The notes beneath the pieces were generated by a model. It was not told the DNA's origin, searched no databases, and saw only the letters and a list, made by a program, of their open reading frames with translations. From assembly GCF_014257025.1 (NCBI RefSeq), contig NZ_JACMSF010000003.1, positions 186,001-250,000 on the forward strand: a stretch of DNA of 64,000 nucleotides. The letters are read 5' to 3'. The position numbers and the translations under genes are program-made. Of this stretch, positions 19,780-27,588 are shown piece by piece. Source of the stretch: Streptomyces cupreus. Lineage in GTDB: Bacteria; Actinomycetota; Actinomycetes; Streptomycetales; Streptomycetaceae. The number at the start of each line of letters is the position of its first letter. The stretch's first letter is position 1.

Positions 19780-19944
19780 CAGTCATCCTCAACGACGCGC
19801 CAGGCTTCGGGTGACCACCGGTTCGTCAGCGTCGACGCCTCGGAGGTGTACGTCCGCCGACGCGGCTGGTCGGGCGCCCACTCCGACCACGTACGGCCGG
19901 AGTCGGCACACCTGCTGCTGTCACTGGCGGACCACGCCCGGTGA
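19780..19944 (+). pseudogene. Fragment of unknown small gene
   Basis: An open frame of about 54 codons reading '...DHRFVSVDASEVYVRRRGW...ESAHLLLSLADHAR' has coherent amino-acid composition but no start codon before residue ~14, and an in-frame stop just upstream. It looks like the 3' end of a decayed gene in the gap after the STAND gene. Family not recognised. Confidence 0.3.
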
Positions 19945-19946
19945 GC

Positions 19947-20192
19947 TCAGCCCTTCGCGGACTCGCCCGGCCCGTCCCCGGAGGCGTCCGCCTTGGGGTC
20001 GGGGGTCTCCGTGAAGGCGACCTTGCTCATGTGCTTGTTCATCGACTTCATCAGGCCCCACACGGCCAGTGCCATCACCGCGAAGACGATGAAGCCGAGG
20101 ACACCGGGGGTGACCTTGTCCTCGTCGACCTCCTTGGCGAGGGTGGCCAGCTGGGTCATTGCCAGGCTTGCGCTTGCGCTCATGTCAGGCAT
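19947..20192 (-). CDS. Small single-pass membrane protein downstream of mca
   Basis: 81 aa. Helix at about residues 27-46 ('GVLGFIVFAVMALAVWGLM') followed by a basic stretch and an acidic, Gly/Ser-rich tail. It overlaps the last codons of mca (start at 20192), or starts 2 nt after its stop if ATG 20183 is used, so it is in the mca operon. As I recall, a homologue lies beside mca in other streptomycetes. The function is unknown; membrane placement near a thiol-detoxification enzyme is the only clue. Confidence 0.75.
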   Translation of the reverse strand: MPDMSASASLAMTQLATLAKEVDEDKVTPGVLGFIVFAVMALAVWGLMKSMNKHMSKVAFTETPDPKADASGDGPGESAKG

Positions 20193-21066
20193 TGTCGCGG
20201 ACGCCCGCGAAGAGGTCGTCCTCGGGGAGGGAGGTATCGACGAGGGACTTCGCCAGCTCGTACTCCTCCGTCGGCCAGACCTCCTTCTGGAGCTCCATCG
20301 GAACGCGGAACCAGCCGCCGTCGGGGTCGATCTGCGTGGCGTGCGCGATCAGGGCCTTGTCGCGGATCTCGTAGAAGTCGGCGCACGGAATGTGCGTGGT
20401 CAGCGTGCGCTCGGCACGCTGGAACTCGTCCCAGCGCTTGAGCCACTCCCCGTACGGCGACTCCAGGCCCCGGTCCAGCATCGCCCGGTGCAGCGCCTCG
20501 GTGCGGGGACGGTTGAAGCCCTGGTTGTAGTAGAGCTTCTGCGGCTGGTACGCCGGGCCGAACTCGGCCTCCGGGTACTTCTCGGTGTCCGCCGCGCCCT
20601 CGAACGCCACCATCGAGATCTTGTGGGTCATGATGTGGTCGGGGTGCGGGTAGCCGCCGTTCTCGTCGTAGGTGGTGATCACCTGCGGACGGAAGGAGCG
20701 GATCTTCCGCACCAGCTCACCGGCCGCCTTGTCGACGTCCTCCAGGGCGAAGCAGCCCTCGGGCAGCGGGGGCAGCGGGTCGCCCTCGGGCAGGCCGGAG
20801 TCGACGAAACCGAGCCACTCCTGCCCCACGCCGAGGATCTCGCGGGCCTCGTCCATCTCCTTCTTGCGCACCTCGTGGATGTGCTCCTCGATGTACTTGT
20901 CGCCCTGGAGCTTGGGGTTCAGGATGGAGCCGCGCTCCCCGCCCGTGCAGGTCACGACCAGCACGTCCACCCCCTCGGACACGTACTTCGCCATGGTGGC
21001 CGCCCCCTTGCTCGACTCGTCGTCGGGGTGGGCGTGGACGGCCATCAGTCGCAGCTGGTCAGTCAA
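20185..21066 (-). CDS. mca: Mycothiol S-conjugate amidase
   Basis: Cleaves mycothiol conjugates of electrophiles and antibiotics to a mercapturic acid and GlcN-inositol, the actinobacterial counterpart of glutathione detoxification. The 293 aa have the LmbE/PIG-L zinc-hydrolase fold: 'HAHPDDE' at residues 11-17 gives metal ligands His13 and Asp16, and 'PHPDH' supplies His144. The gene has a TTG start with GAGGA upstream and begins 'TDQLRLMAVHAHPDDESSKG' after the initiator. Divergent from the DUF4307 gene and followed by a small membrane protein. Confidence 0.95.
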   Translation of the reverse strand: MTDQLRLMAVHAHPDDESSKGAATMAKYVSEGVDVLVVTCTGGERGSILNPKLQGDKYIEEHIHEVRKKEMDEAREILGVGQEWLGFVDSGLPEGDPLPPLPEGCFALEDVDKAAGELVRKIRSFRPQVITTYDENGGYPHPDHIMTHKISMVAFEGAADTEKYPEAEFGPAYQPQKLYYNQGFNRPRTEALHRAMLDRGLESPYGEWLKRWDEFQRAERTLTTHIPCADFYEIRDKALIAHATQIDPDGGWFRVPMELQKEVWPTEEYELAKSLVDTSLPEDDLFAGVRDNA

Positions 21067-21098
21067 GACTCAATCCTCGTCGGTCGGCGCCCCCCGTC

Positions 21099-21128
21099 TG
21101 AACGGGCGCATACGGCGGCTTCTATAGT
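21099..21128 (+). promoter_or_regulatory. Promoter candidate for DUF4307 gene
   Basis: TGAACG (21099-21104), an 18-nt spacer and TATAGT (21123-21128) point toward the ATG at 21184. The -10 box is close to the consensus used by the housekeeping sigma factor HrdB. It lies in the short divergent space with mca. Confidence 0.5.
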
Positions 21129-21183
21129 GACCGAATCGGGGGCCGAATAATTCCGGGGCCCTGCCCCCGCCGAGAGGACGATC

Positions 21184-21582
21184 ATGACCACGGCGAGCAC
21201 GCGACTGCCCGAGGGCCGCTACGGGCGCTCCTCGGACGAGCACGCCGACCGCCGGCTCAAGCGCGCCGCCCTCGCCTTCGGAGTGCTGCTCATCGCGATG
21301 ATGGGGTTCTTCGGCTACTACTACGTCGCCCAGAACGAGATCAGCGCCGAGATCATCAAGTACGACTTCTCGAAGACCGCGGTGCAGGTGCATCTGGAGG
21401 TCCGCAAGGACGCCGGCGCCTCCGGTTACTGCACGATCCGCTCGCAGGCGGAGAGCGGCGCCGAGGTGGGCCGGGCGGACTTCCGCTTCGACGGGGACGC
21501 CACACGGATCGACAAGGTCGTCACGCTGCGTACGACGTCGGAAGGCACGACGGCCGAGCTGCTCGGCTGCCACGCGGACTGA
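21184..21582 (+). CDS. DUF4307 membrane protein
   Basis: 132 aa. A basic cytoplasmic N-terminus, one transmembrane helix (~residues 30-50, 'LAFGVLLIAMMGFFGYYYVA') and an extracytoplasmic beta-rich domain with two cysteines ('GYCTIRSQ' and 'LLGCHAD'), perhaps a disulfide. It matches DUF4307, typically located next to mca and greA in actinobacteria. GAGAGGA precedes the ATG. The function is unknown. Confidence 0.85.
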   Translation: MTTASTRLPEGRYGRSSDEHADRRLKRAALAFGVLLIAMMGFFGYYYVAQNEISAEIIKYDFSKTAVQVHLEVRKDAGASGYCTIRSQAESGAEVGRADFRFDGDATRIDKVVTLRTTSEGTTAELLGCHAD

Positions 21583-21770
21583 CCCGGCCGGGCGCGGAGC
21601 GGGTTCGCCCGCAATACATAGGCGTTGACCTGCGTTGACGTAACTCTGGTGGCTTATGTCCTCCCCCTGACGCCATTGAATTGTTAGGCTCGTGGTTTCG
21701 CCCATCCGAGAAGGAACATTCTTCTGGGTAGGGCGATGCTTTGTATTCCCAGTACCGACGAGGAGCACCT

Positions 21771-22277
21771 GTGACCCAGACCAGCGAGTCCGTCACCTGG
21801 CTGACCCAGGAGGCGTACAACAAGCTCAAGGACGAGCTTGCGTACCTTACTGGTCCTGCGCGCACGGAGATCGCCGCCAAGATCGCGGCCGCGCGCGAGG
21901 AGGGCGACCTGCGCGAGAACGGCGGGTACCACGCGGCCAAGGAGGAGCAGGGCAAGCAGGAGCTCCGTGTGCGCCAGCTGACCCAGCTTCTCGAAAACGC
22001 GCAGGTCGGCGAGGCGCCGATGTCCGCGGAGGGCGAGGTCGCGCCCGGCATGGTCGTGACGATCGCCTTCGACGGCGACGAGGACGAGGACGACACCCTG
22101 TCCTTCCTGCTCGCCTCGCGTGAGTACGCGAGCGCCGACATCGAGACCTACTCCCCGCAGTCCCCGCTGGGCGCCGGCGTGATCGGCCACAAGGTCGGCG
22201 AGGACGCGGAGTACGAGCTGCCGAACGGCAGGAAGGCCTCGGTGCGGATCCTGAAGGCCGAGCCCTACAGCGGCTGA
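21771..22277 (+). CDS. greA: Transcription elongation factor GreA
   Basis: 168 aa. Rescues backtracked RNA polymerase by stimulating transcript cleavage. The N-terminal coiled coil carries the acidic tip 'AREEGDLRENGGYHAAKEEQ' at about residues 43-62, with the conserved Asp/Glu that reach the polymerase active site. The C-terminal FKBP-like domain ends 'SPLGAGVIGHKVGEDAEYELPNG'. The start is GTG with AGGAG 5 nt upstream, preferred over the earlier in-frame ATG. A 188-nt AT-richer leader precedes it and a terminator follows. Confidence 0.95.
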   Translation: MTQTSESVTWLTQEAYNKLKDELAYLTGPARTEIAAKIAAAREEGDLRENGGYHAAKEEQGKQELRVRQLTQLLENAQVGEAPMSAEGEVAPGMVVTIAFDGDEDEDDTLSFLLASREYASADIETYSPQSPLGAGVIGHKVGEDAEYELPNGRKASVRILKAEPYSG

Positions 22278-22302
22278 CCCCCGGTCCCGTACGCCCTTGA
22301 CG

Positions 22303-22333
22303 CGCCCCCGGCCTCCTTGTGACGCCGGGGGCG
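22303..22333. terminator. Terminator between greA and ilvA
   Basis: CGCCCCCGGC (22303-22312) pairs perfectly with GCCGGGGGCG (22324-22333) across an 11-nt loop, 25 nt after the greA stop and 23 nt before the ilvA stop on the other strand. No strong U-tract, as is common in Streptomyces, and it could serve both convergent genes. Confidence 0.75.
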
Positions 22334-22356
22334 TCGTCATGCCGCCGCGGATGACC

Positions 22357-23586
22357 TCAGTCGATGACCGTGTAGCCGGCCTCGCGCAGGGCCTGGCCGA
22401 CCTCGGCGCAGTGCGCCGGACCCTTCGTCTCCAGGTGCAGTTCGACCTCCGCCTCCGTGAGCCCGAGCCGGGGATCGGTCCGCACATGGCTCACGTCGAG
22501 GACGTTGGCATCCGCCGCTGACAACACCCCGAGCAGAGTGGCGAGGGCGCCCGGACGGTCGGTGAGACGCAGCCGTACGGCCAGGTAGCGGCCCTGCGCC
22601 GCCATGCCGTGCCGCAGCACCCGCTGCATCAGCACCGGGTCGACATTGCCTCCGGACAGCACCGCGACCACCGGGCCCTCGAAGGCGCCGGGATCGCTCA
22701 GCAGCGCCGCGACCGGGCTCGCCCCGGCCGGCTCCACCACCAGCTTGGCCCGCTCCAGGCACAGCAGCAGCGCGGTGGACAGCTCGTCCTCGGTGACCGT
22801 GCGGACCTCGTCCACCAGATCTCCGATGATCCGGAACGGCACATCGCCGGGCCGCCCGACCTTGATGCCGTCGGCCATCGTCGCCGGGTTCTTCACCGAC
22901 ACCGGATGCCCGGCCGCCAGCGAGGGCGGATACGCCGCCGCGCCCGCCGCCTGCACGCCCACGATCCGCACGTCCGGGCGGATCGCCTTCACCGCGACGG
23001 CGATCCCGGCCGCGAGACCGCCGCCGCCGATGCCGACGACGATCGTGCGCACCTCCGGGCACTGCTCCAGGATCTCCAGACCGACCGTGCCCTGGCCGGC
23101 GATGATGTCGGGGTGGTCGAAGGGGTGGATGAAGACCGCGCCGGTCTCGGCCGCGTACTCCTCGGCGGCGGCCAGCGTCTCGTCGACCACCTGACCGTGC
23201 AGGCGCACCTCGGCGCCGTAGTCCCTGGTGGCGCTGATCTTCGGTAGCGGGGCACCCTTCGGCATGAATACCGTCGAACGCACGCCGAGCAGGGAGGAGG
23301 CGAGCGCGACGCCCTGCGCGTGGTTGCCGGCGCTCGCCGCGACCACCCCCGCGGCCCGCTCCTCCGGCAGCAGTCCGGCGATCCGGACGTAGGCGCCGCG
23401 CAGCTTGAACGAGCCCGTCCGCTGGAGGTTCTCGCACTTGAGGTGCACCGGCGCGCCCACGAGCTGGGACAGGTGTCTGCTGCCCTCCATCGCGGTCACG
23501 CGCGCCACGCCGGTGAGCATCTTCTGGGCGCCGCGCACGTCGTCCAGCGTCACCGGCGGCAGCAGGTCGGACTTGCGGTAGCTCAT
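22357..23586 (-). CDS. ilvA: Threonine ammonia-lyase (threonine dehydratase)
   Basis: PLP enzyme converting threonine to 2-oxobutanoate and ammonia, the first step of isoleucine synthesis. 409 aa: a fold-type II catalytic domain with PLP lysine 61 in 'SFKLRGA' and 'SAGNHAQGVA', and the glycine-rich phosphate loop 'VGIGGGG'. One C-terminal ACT-like domain (~residues 330-409, 'LTDRPGALATLLGVL') fits a short regulatory form rather than the two-lobed E. coli IlvA. Transcribed divergently from a MarR gene, with a palindrome 16 nt upstream of the ATG. Confidence 0.93.
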   Translation of the reverse strand: MSYRKSDLLPPVTLDDVRGAQKMLTGVARVTAMEGSRHLSQLVGAPVHLKCENLQRTGSFKLRGAYVRIAGLLPEERAAGVVAASAGNHAQGVALASSLLGVRSTVFMPKGAPLPKISATRDYGAEVRLHGQVVDETLAAAEEYAAETGAVFIHPFDHPDIIAGQGTVGLEILEQCPEVRTIVVGIGGGGLAAGIAVAVKAIRPDVRIVGVQAAGAAAYPPSLAAGHPVSVKNPATMADGIKVGRPGDVPFRIIGDLVDEVRTVTEDELSTALLLCLERAKLVVEPAGASPVAALLSDPGAFEGPVVAVLSGGNVDPVLMQRVLRHGMAAQGRYLAVRLRLTDRPGALATLLGVLSAADANVLDVSHVRTDPRLGLTEAEVELHLETKGPAHCAEVGQALREAGYTVID

Positions 23587-23601
23587 GACTCAAGTCTCGC
23601 A

Positions 23602-23617
23602 GTTCACACGTGTGGAC
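23602..23617. promoter_or_regulatory. Palindrome in ilvA-marR divergent region
   Basis: GTTCACACGTGTGGAC is symmetrical except for one pair, with a perfect 10-bp core CACACGTGTG. It lies 16 nt upstream of the ilvA start. A second, unrelated palindrome CTTCATGAAG (23707-23716) is 13 nt upstream of the marR start. Both are candidates for MarR binding. Confidence 0.5.
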
Positions 23618-23729
23618 TCCCGCTGTGACCAACCACCGAGACCGGTTTGCGCAGCGCCGGTACGGCCCGCCTCCCATCCGCGTAACCTGTCCCCCAACCC
23701 AGCACCCTTCATGAAGCGAGCCCCCGGCC

Positions 23730-24263
23730 ATGCCCACAACACCTGGAATGTCGATGGACATGTCGACCGTCGGTGACACCGGTCTCCTCGACACGCTGCA
23801 GCACGAGGTGGCGGTGTTCGCCCGCCGTGCCGAACAGACCCGGCTCGGCGGGGTCGGGCAGGTGCGCAACTCCATGGACCGCGCCGCATACCTGCTGCTC
23901 AACCGCCTCGACAAGGAAGGCCCCATGGGGGTCAAGGCGCTCGCCGCGAGCATGGGGATCGACTCGTCGACGGTCACCCGGCAGGTGGCTCCGCTCGTCG
24001 ACACCGGGCTCGTCAAGCGCACCTCGCACCCCGAGGACGGGCGGGCCGTGGTGCTCCAGCTCTCCCCGCGCGGGCAGTCCCGCCTGGAGGAAGTGCGCTC
24101 TTCGAGGCGTCAGTTGATGGCCGAGCTGACACACGACTGGGCGCCGGAGGAGCGCGAGGCGTTCTGCACGCTCCTCACGCGCTTCAACACCGCGCTGTCC
24201 GCCCGGATGGCCGCGCATGGCATGCCCGGAGCGGAACCGACCCCGGCATCGGCCGCCCAGTAG
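23730..24263 (+). CDS. MarR family transcriptional regulator
   Basis: 177 aa, winged helix-turn-helix. 'MGVKALAASMGIDSSTVTRQVAPLVDTGLVKRTSHPEDGRAVVLQLSPRG' (about residues 66-115) contains the recognition helix and the conserved Asp-Gly-Arg wing. The flanking helices are for dimerisation. Divergent from ilvA, so it may regulate itself and ilvA; a ligand cannot be read from the sequence. Confidence 0.9.
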   Translation: MPTTPGMSMDMSTVGDTGLLDTLQHEVAVFARRAEQTRLGGVGQVRNSMDRAAYLLLNRLDKEGPMGVKALAASMGIDSSTVTRQVAPLVDTGLVKRTSHPEDGRAVVLQLSPRGQSRLEEVRSSRRQLMAELTHDWAPEEREAFCTLLTRFNTALSARMAAHGMPGAEPTPASAAQ

Positions 24264-24298
24264 TCCGAGGCTCCGCACACGCGCGTGCCGCCCGACTC

Positions 24299-24328
24299 TT
24301 GACCCCGGGCCCGCCCCTGGCCTCATAT
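24299..24328 (+). promoter_or_regulatory. Promoter candidate for sigma-like gene
   Basis: TTGACC (24299-24304), 18-nt spacer, CATATG (24323-24328), 79 nt before the GTG of the sigma-region-4-like gene. Confidence 0.45.
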
Positions 24329-24406
24329 GAAACCGGGTCCCCTTCGTTCGCCCGTACGTGGCCGGGATCCGCTGACTCAGGGGGTCGCCCTCAGGCGGGA
24401 GGCGCG

Positions 24407-24910
24407 GTGCGAGAACGGCATGCGTTCCAAGACGCGCGCCGGGCCCGGGAATTCGAGGCGTTCGTCGCGGGCGCGGCGGGCCGGCTGCTGCACACCGCGA
24501 CGCTGCTCACGGCGGAGGCACCGGCCGACAACCCACGCGCGCGACGCCTGCTGGCGCTCGCCCTCGCCCATACGTACGCCGGCTGGGACCGGCTGCGCGG
24601 CGAGGATCCCTACGACCACGCCCGTCAGTATCTGGCCACCCGCTTCGCGCGCGGGGCGTGGCATCAGTACGGCGGTCTCGGCCGGGCCCGCCCGCACCCC
24701 GACAGCGCGCTTGCCGTCCTCGGCCCGCAGGAACGCCTGATCCTCGTCCTCAGGCTGTACGAGGGGGTCGCCGAGGAACAGACGGCGGCCCTGCTCGGTC
24801 TGCCCGTCGAGCGCGTACGGACGATCTGCGACCGGGCCACGGCGACCCTGCTGCACCCGCCACGGGGCCCCGCCCCCGCGGTCGTACGGGCGAGAGCGGC
24901 GGCGTCATGA
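24407..24910 (+). CDS. Sigma-70 region 4-like DNA-binding protein
   Basis: 167 aa. The C-terminal half resembles region 4 of ECF sigma factors: 'LAVLGPQERLILVLRLYEGVAEEQTAALLGLPVERVRTICDRATATL'-type helix-turn-helix order at about residues 100-150. The N-terminal half is helical and resembles a degenerate region 2 ('RRLLALALAHTYAGWDRLRG', 'YLATRFARGAW') without clear -10 recognition residues. GTG start with GGGAGG upstream. Coupled by ATGA to a small membrane protein, the layout of a sigma/anti-sigma pair. It may be an atypical ECF sigma factor or a regulator that reuses region 4. Confidence 0.65.
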   Translation: MRERHAFQDARRAREFEAFVAGAAGRLLHTATLLTAEAPADNPRARRLLALALAHTYAGWDRLRGEDPYDHARQYLATRFARGAWHQYGGLGRARPHPDSALAVLGPQERLILVLRLYEGVAEEQTAALLGLPVERVRTICDRATATLLHPPRGPAPAVVRARAAAS

Positions 24911-25155
24911 ACCGGAGCGAACGGGAGGCCGCCGTACGGCGGATCATGGAGCGCACGCCCCCGGCGGTACCGCCGGACCTCTGCGGGGACGCCGTCCGGC
25001 GCGGCGGCCGGATGCTGCGGCGCCGCAGGGCCGCGCTGCGGCTGATGTGGCTGCTGATGTTCGTGGCGTCGGTGGCGTTCCTGGTGTGGGCGCTGATGGC
25101 GCGCCCCTGGGTGGAGCCACCGTCGGAGGTGACTCCACCGCTCACTGGCTGGTGA
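24907..25155 (+). CDS. Small membrane protein coupled to sigma-like gene
   Basis: 82 aa. A basic N-terminal ~45 residues with a 'RRIMERTPPAVPPDLCGDAVRRGGRML' amphipathic stretch, then one helix ('LMWLLMFVASVAFLVWALM', ~residues 47-65) and a short outside tail. It overlaps the upstream stop codon (ATGA). Size, topology and coupling would suit a minimal anti-sigma factor, but there is no zinc-binding HxxxCxxC motif; that role is inference. Confidence 0.7.
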   Translation: MNRSEREAAVRRIMERTPPAVPPDLCGDAVRRGGRMLRRRRAALRLMWLLMFVASVAFLVWALMARPWVEPPSEVTPPLTGW

Positions 25156-25164
25156 ATCCCGCTG

Positions 25165-26322
25165 TTACTGGCCGAGCGCCTGCTGGAGGTCCTCCAGCAG
25201 GTCCTCCACGTTCTCGATGCCGACGGACAGGCGTACCAGGTCGGCGGGCACCTCCAGGGCGGAGCCGGCCGCGGAGGCGTGGGTCATACGACCCGGGTGC
25301 TCGATCAGCGACTCGACACCGCCGAGGGACTCGCCGAGCGTGAACACCTGGGCGCGGTTGCAGACCTCGACGGCCGCCTCCTCGCCGCCCGCGACCTGGA
25401 AGGAGACCATGCCGCCGAACGCCCGCATCTGCTTGCCGGCGATCTCGTGACCGGGGTGCTCGGGCAGGCCCGGGTAGAGCACCTTCGTCACGCGCGCGTG
25501 CCGGGAGAGCATGTCGGCGACCTTGGTGGCGTTCTCGCTGTGCCGGTCCATGCGCACCGACAGTGTCTTGGTGCCGCGCAGCACCAGCCAGGAGTCGAAG
25601 GGGCCGGCGACGGCGCCCATCGCGTTCTGGTGGAAGGCCAGCTCCTCGCCGAGTCCCTCGTCGTTCACGATCAGCGCACCGCCGACGACGTCGGAGTGGC
25701 CGCCCATGTACTTGGTCAGGGAGTGCACCACGACATCGGCGCCCAGCGACAGCGGCTGCTGGAGGTAGGGCGTGGCGAAGGTGTTGTCGACGACGAGCTT
25801 CGCGCCGGCGTCCCGGGCGATCTGGGCGACCGCGGCGATGTCGGTGATGCCGAGCAGCGGGTTGGAGGGGGTCTCCACCCACACGACCTTGGTCTTCGGG
25901 GTGATGGCGGCCCGTACGGCGGCGGGGTCGCTGGTGTCGGCGACCGACCACTCCACGCCCCATCGGGCGACGACCTTCGCGAACAGGCGGAACGTGCCGC
26001 CGTAGGCATCGTTGGGGATGACCACGTGGTCGCCGGGGCTGAGCAGCGTACGCAACAGGCAGTCCTCGGCCGCCAGTCCGGACGCGAACGCGAGCCCGCG
26101 ACGGCCGCCTTCCAGGGCCCCGAGGTTCTCCTCCAGGGCGGTCCTGGTGGGGTTGGCGCTACGGCTGTACTCGTAGCCGCCGCGCAGGCCGCCGACGCCG
26201 TCCTGCTTGTAGGTCGAGACCTGATAGATCGGCGGGACGACCGCGCCGGTGAGGGGGTCCGCCGTGTTGCCCGCGTGGATGGCGAGCGTCTCGAAGTGCT
26301 GACTGATGTGCCTGTCGCTCAT
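25165..26322 (-). CDS. metB: Cystathionine gamma-synthase/lyase family PLP enzyme
   Basis: 385 aa, trans-sulfuration family. 'GYEYSRSANPTRTALEENLGALEG' near residue 50 and the PLP lysine 204 in 'HSLTKYMGGHSDVVGG' are the Cys/Met metabolism signature. 'GESLGGVESLIEHPGRMTHAS' near the C-terminus is typical. It should make cystathionine from an activated homoserine and cysteine, or cleave cystathionine; sequence alone does not separate the two. Monocistronic, divergent from the conserved membrane-anchored gene, with a DnaA-box-like sequence between. Confidence 0.9.
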   Translation of the reverse strand: MSDRHISQHFETLAIHAGNTADPLTGAVVPPIYQVSTYKQDGVGGLRGGYEYSRSANPTRTALEENLGALEGGRRGLAFASGLAAEDCLLRTLLSPGDHVVIPNDAYGGTFRLFAKVVARWGVEWSVADTSDPAAVRAAITPKTKVVWVETPSNPLLGITDIAAVAQIARDAGAKLVVDNTFATPYLQQPLSLGADVVVHSLTKYMGGHSDVVGGALIVNDEGLGEELAFHQNAMGAVAGPFDSWLVLRGTKTLSVRMDRHSENATKVADMLSRHARVTKVLYPGLPEHPGHEIAGKQMRAFGGMVSFQVAGGEEAAVEVCNRAQVFTLGESLGGVESLIEHPGRMTHASAAGSALEVPADLVRLSVGIENVEDLLEDLQQALGQ

Positions 26323-26369
26323 AGGTCATGAGCGTAGTGCGCCGACGGCTCTGGTGACGGGTGGAGGAG

Positions 26370-26378
26370 TTATCCACA
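26370..26378 (+). promoter_or_regulatory. Isolated DnaA-box-like 9-mer
   Basis: TTATCCACA, identical to the strong E. coli DnaA box, lies in the 107-nt gap between metB and the next gene. Streptomyces boxes usually have TTGTCCACA. I saw no neighbouring boxes, so it is not an origin. Confidence 0.4.
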
Positions 26379-26429
26379 GGCCGGGGACCGGGTTGGCCAA
26401 TTGTCCGTGCGGTCTGGAACGCTTGAGGC

Positions 26430-27548
26430 ATGGAGATTCTCTGGGTCCTGATGGCGCTGGTCATGATCGGCTTTGTGGTGTTGCCTTTCATCCGGCGCAG
26501 GCGGGGCATGATCGAGCAGGTCCCGCCGGGGCACCCGGACGCCGCGGACCCGGCGAACTACGGGTTCGTACGGCAGGAGGAGCTGGACGTCCGGATGCCC
26601 GGACCCGACCAGGACCTGCTGGAGGTGCTGGACCTGGTGCAGCGCACCCAGGACTATCGCGCGGCCTCGCAGCTGCTCGCGGGCACCGAGACCGAGGGCG
26701 AGCTGCGCTGGCAGCGGGTGCAGGCCTTCGCGGGCGCGGCCTCCCTGGAGCTGCAGCAGCGGCCCGGCGGGGTCAGTGACACGCCCGGCGGGCAGTGGCT
26801 GCGGGTGTGGCGGGCCGAGCAGCCCAAGGACGCGGGCGGCGCGGCGGTGCACGCGGAGTTCCTGGTGCAGCAGGCGTGGCGCACCGCGGCGCCCGGCACG
26901 GACGAGTTCCGGATCATCATGGAGGAGGCGAAGGCGGCCTGCGGCGAGGCTGCGCTGCTGGCTCCGGGCGACCCGATCCCGTACATCGTCGAGCTGTCGG
27001 TGGCCCGTGGGCTGGCCTACTCGCAGCCGGAGTTCGAGCAGCTCTGGCTGAAGATCCTGGACCGCGCGCCCACCCACATGGGCGCCCATCTGGCCGCGCT
27101 GCACTACTGGTGCGAGAAGTGGCACGGCTCGCGTGAGCAGGCGTACGGCTTCGCGGAGGCCGCGGCGGCCCGCGCGCCGCAGGGTTCCCTGCTCGCGGCA
27201 ATGCCGCTGTTCGCCGTCTTCGAGCATCTGCCCGAGGTGAACCTGGTCAGCGGCTTCTACCAGAGCGAGGTCGTGTCGAAGGCGATCCACGGCGCGCTGC
27301 ACGCGGTCCACTCGGCGCGCCCCGAGGACCCGATCCTGGCGCACGTCCGCCATCTGCTGGTGTTCTTCCTGGTCCGCGCCGAGCGCTGGGCGGAGGCCAT
27401 GAACCAGCTCATACACGTCGACGGCCATGTCGGTGCCCTGCCCTGGACGCTCTCCCCGGACCCGGCCGCCGAGTTCGCGGTGTACCGGGCGCTGGCGGTC
27501 GCGGGCTACGAGGCCAACGGCGGCAGCCCGGCGACGCTGCCGCACTGA
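26430..27548 (+). CDS. Conserved membrane-anchored helical-repeat protein
   Basis: 372 aa. One N-terminal helix ('LWVLMALVMIGFVVLPFI', residues 4-21), then basic residues and a long soluble cytoplasmic part, almost all alpha-helical with TPR-like pairs (for example 'DYRAASQLLAGTETEGELRW', 'AERWAEAMNQLIHV'). No catalytic motif. As I recall, its place between metB and msrA is shared with other streptomycetes. The function is unknown; a protein-interaction role fits the repeats. Confidence 0.8.
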   Translation: MEILWVLMALVMIGFVVLPFIRRRRGMIEQVPPGHPDAADPANYGFVRQEELDVRMPGPDQDLLEVLDLVQRTQDYRAASQLLAGTETEGELRWQRVQAFAGAASLELQQRPGGVSDTPGGQWLRVWRAEQPKDAGGAAVHAEFLVQQAWRTAAPGTDEFRIIMEEAKAACGEAALLAPGDPIPYIVELSVARGLAYSQPEFEQLWLKILDRAPTHMGAHLAALHYWCEKWHGSREQAYGFAEAAAARAPQGSLLAAMPLFAVFEHLPEVNLVSGFYQSEVVSKAIHGALHAVHSARPEDPILAHVRHLLVFFLVRAERWAEAMNQLIHVDGHVGALPWTLSPDPAAEFAVYRALAVAGYEANGGSPATLPH

Positions 27549-27567
27549 GCCCGGGCAATGCCCGGGC
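27549..27567. terminator. Bidirectional hairpin between convergent genes
   Basis: GCCCGGGC, AAT loop, GCCCGGGC starts immediately after the TGA of the conserved membrane-anchored gene and 22 nt beyond the msrA stop. Perfect 8-bp G/C stem. Confidence 0.8.
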
Positions 27568-27588
27568 GGCCGTCAGGCTGTCCGGCGG

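Noticed and set aside
21625..21690. Possible greA promoter (TTGACC/TTGACG repeats, TAGGCT)
   Set aside because: No -35/-10 pair with 16-19 nt spacing; not listed as a feature.
22337..24022. 561-aa minus-strand frame across ilvA and marR
   Set aside because: Shadow of ilvA and marR in another frame; Arg/Gly-rich composition, crosses a promoter region.
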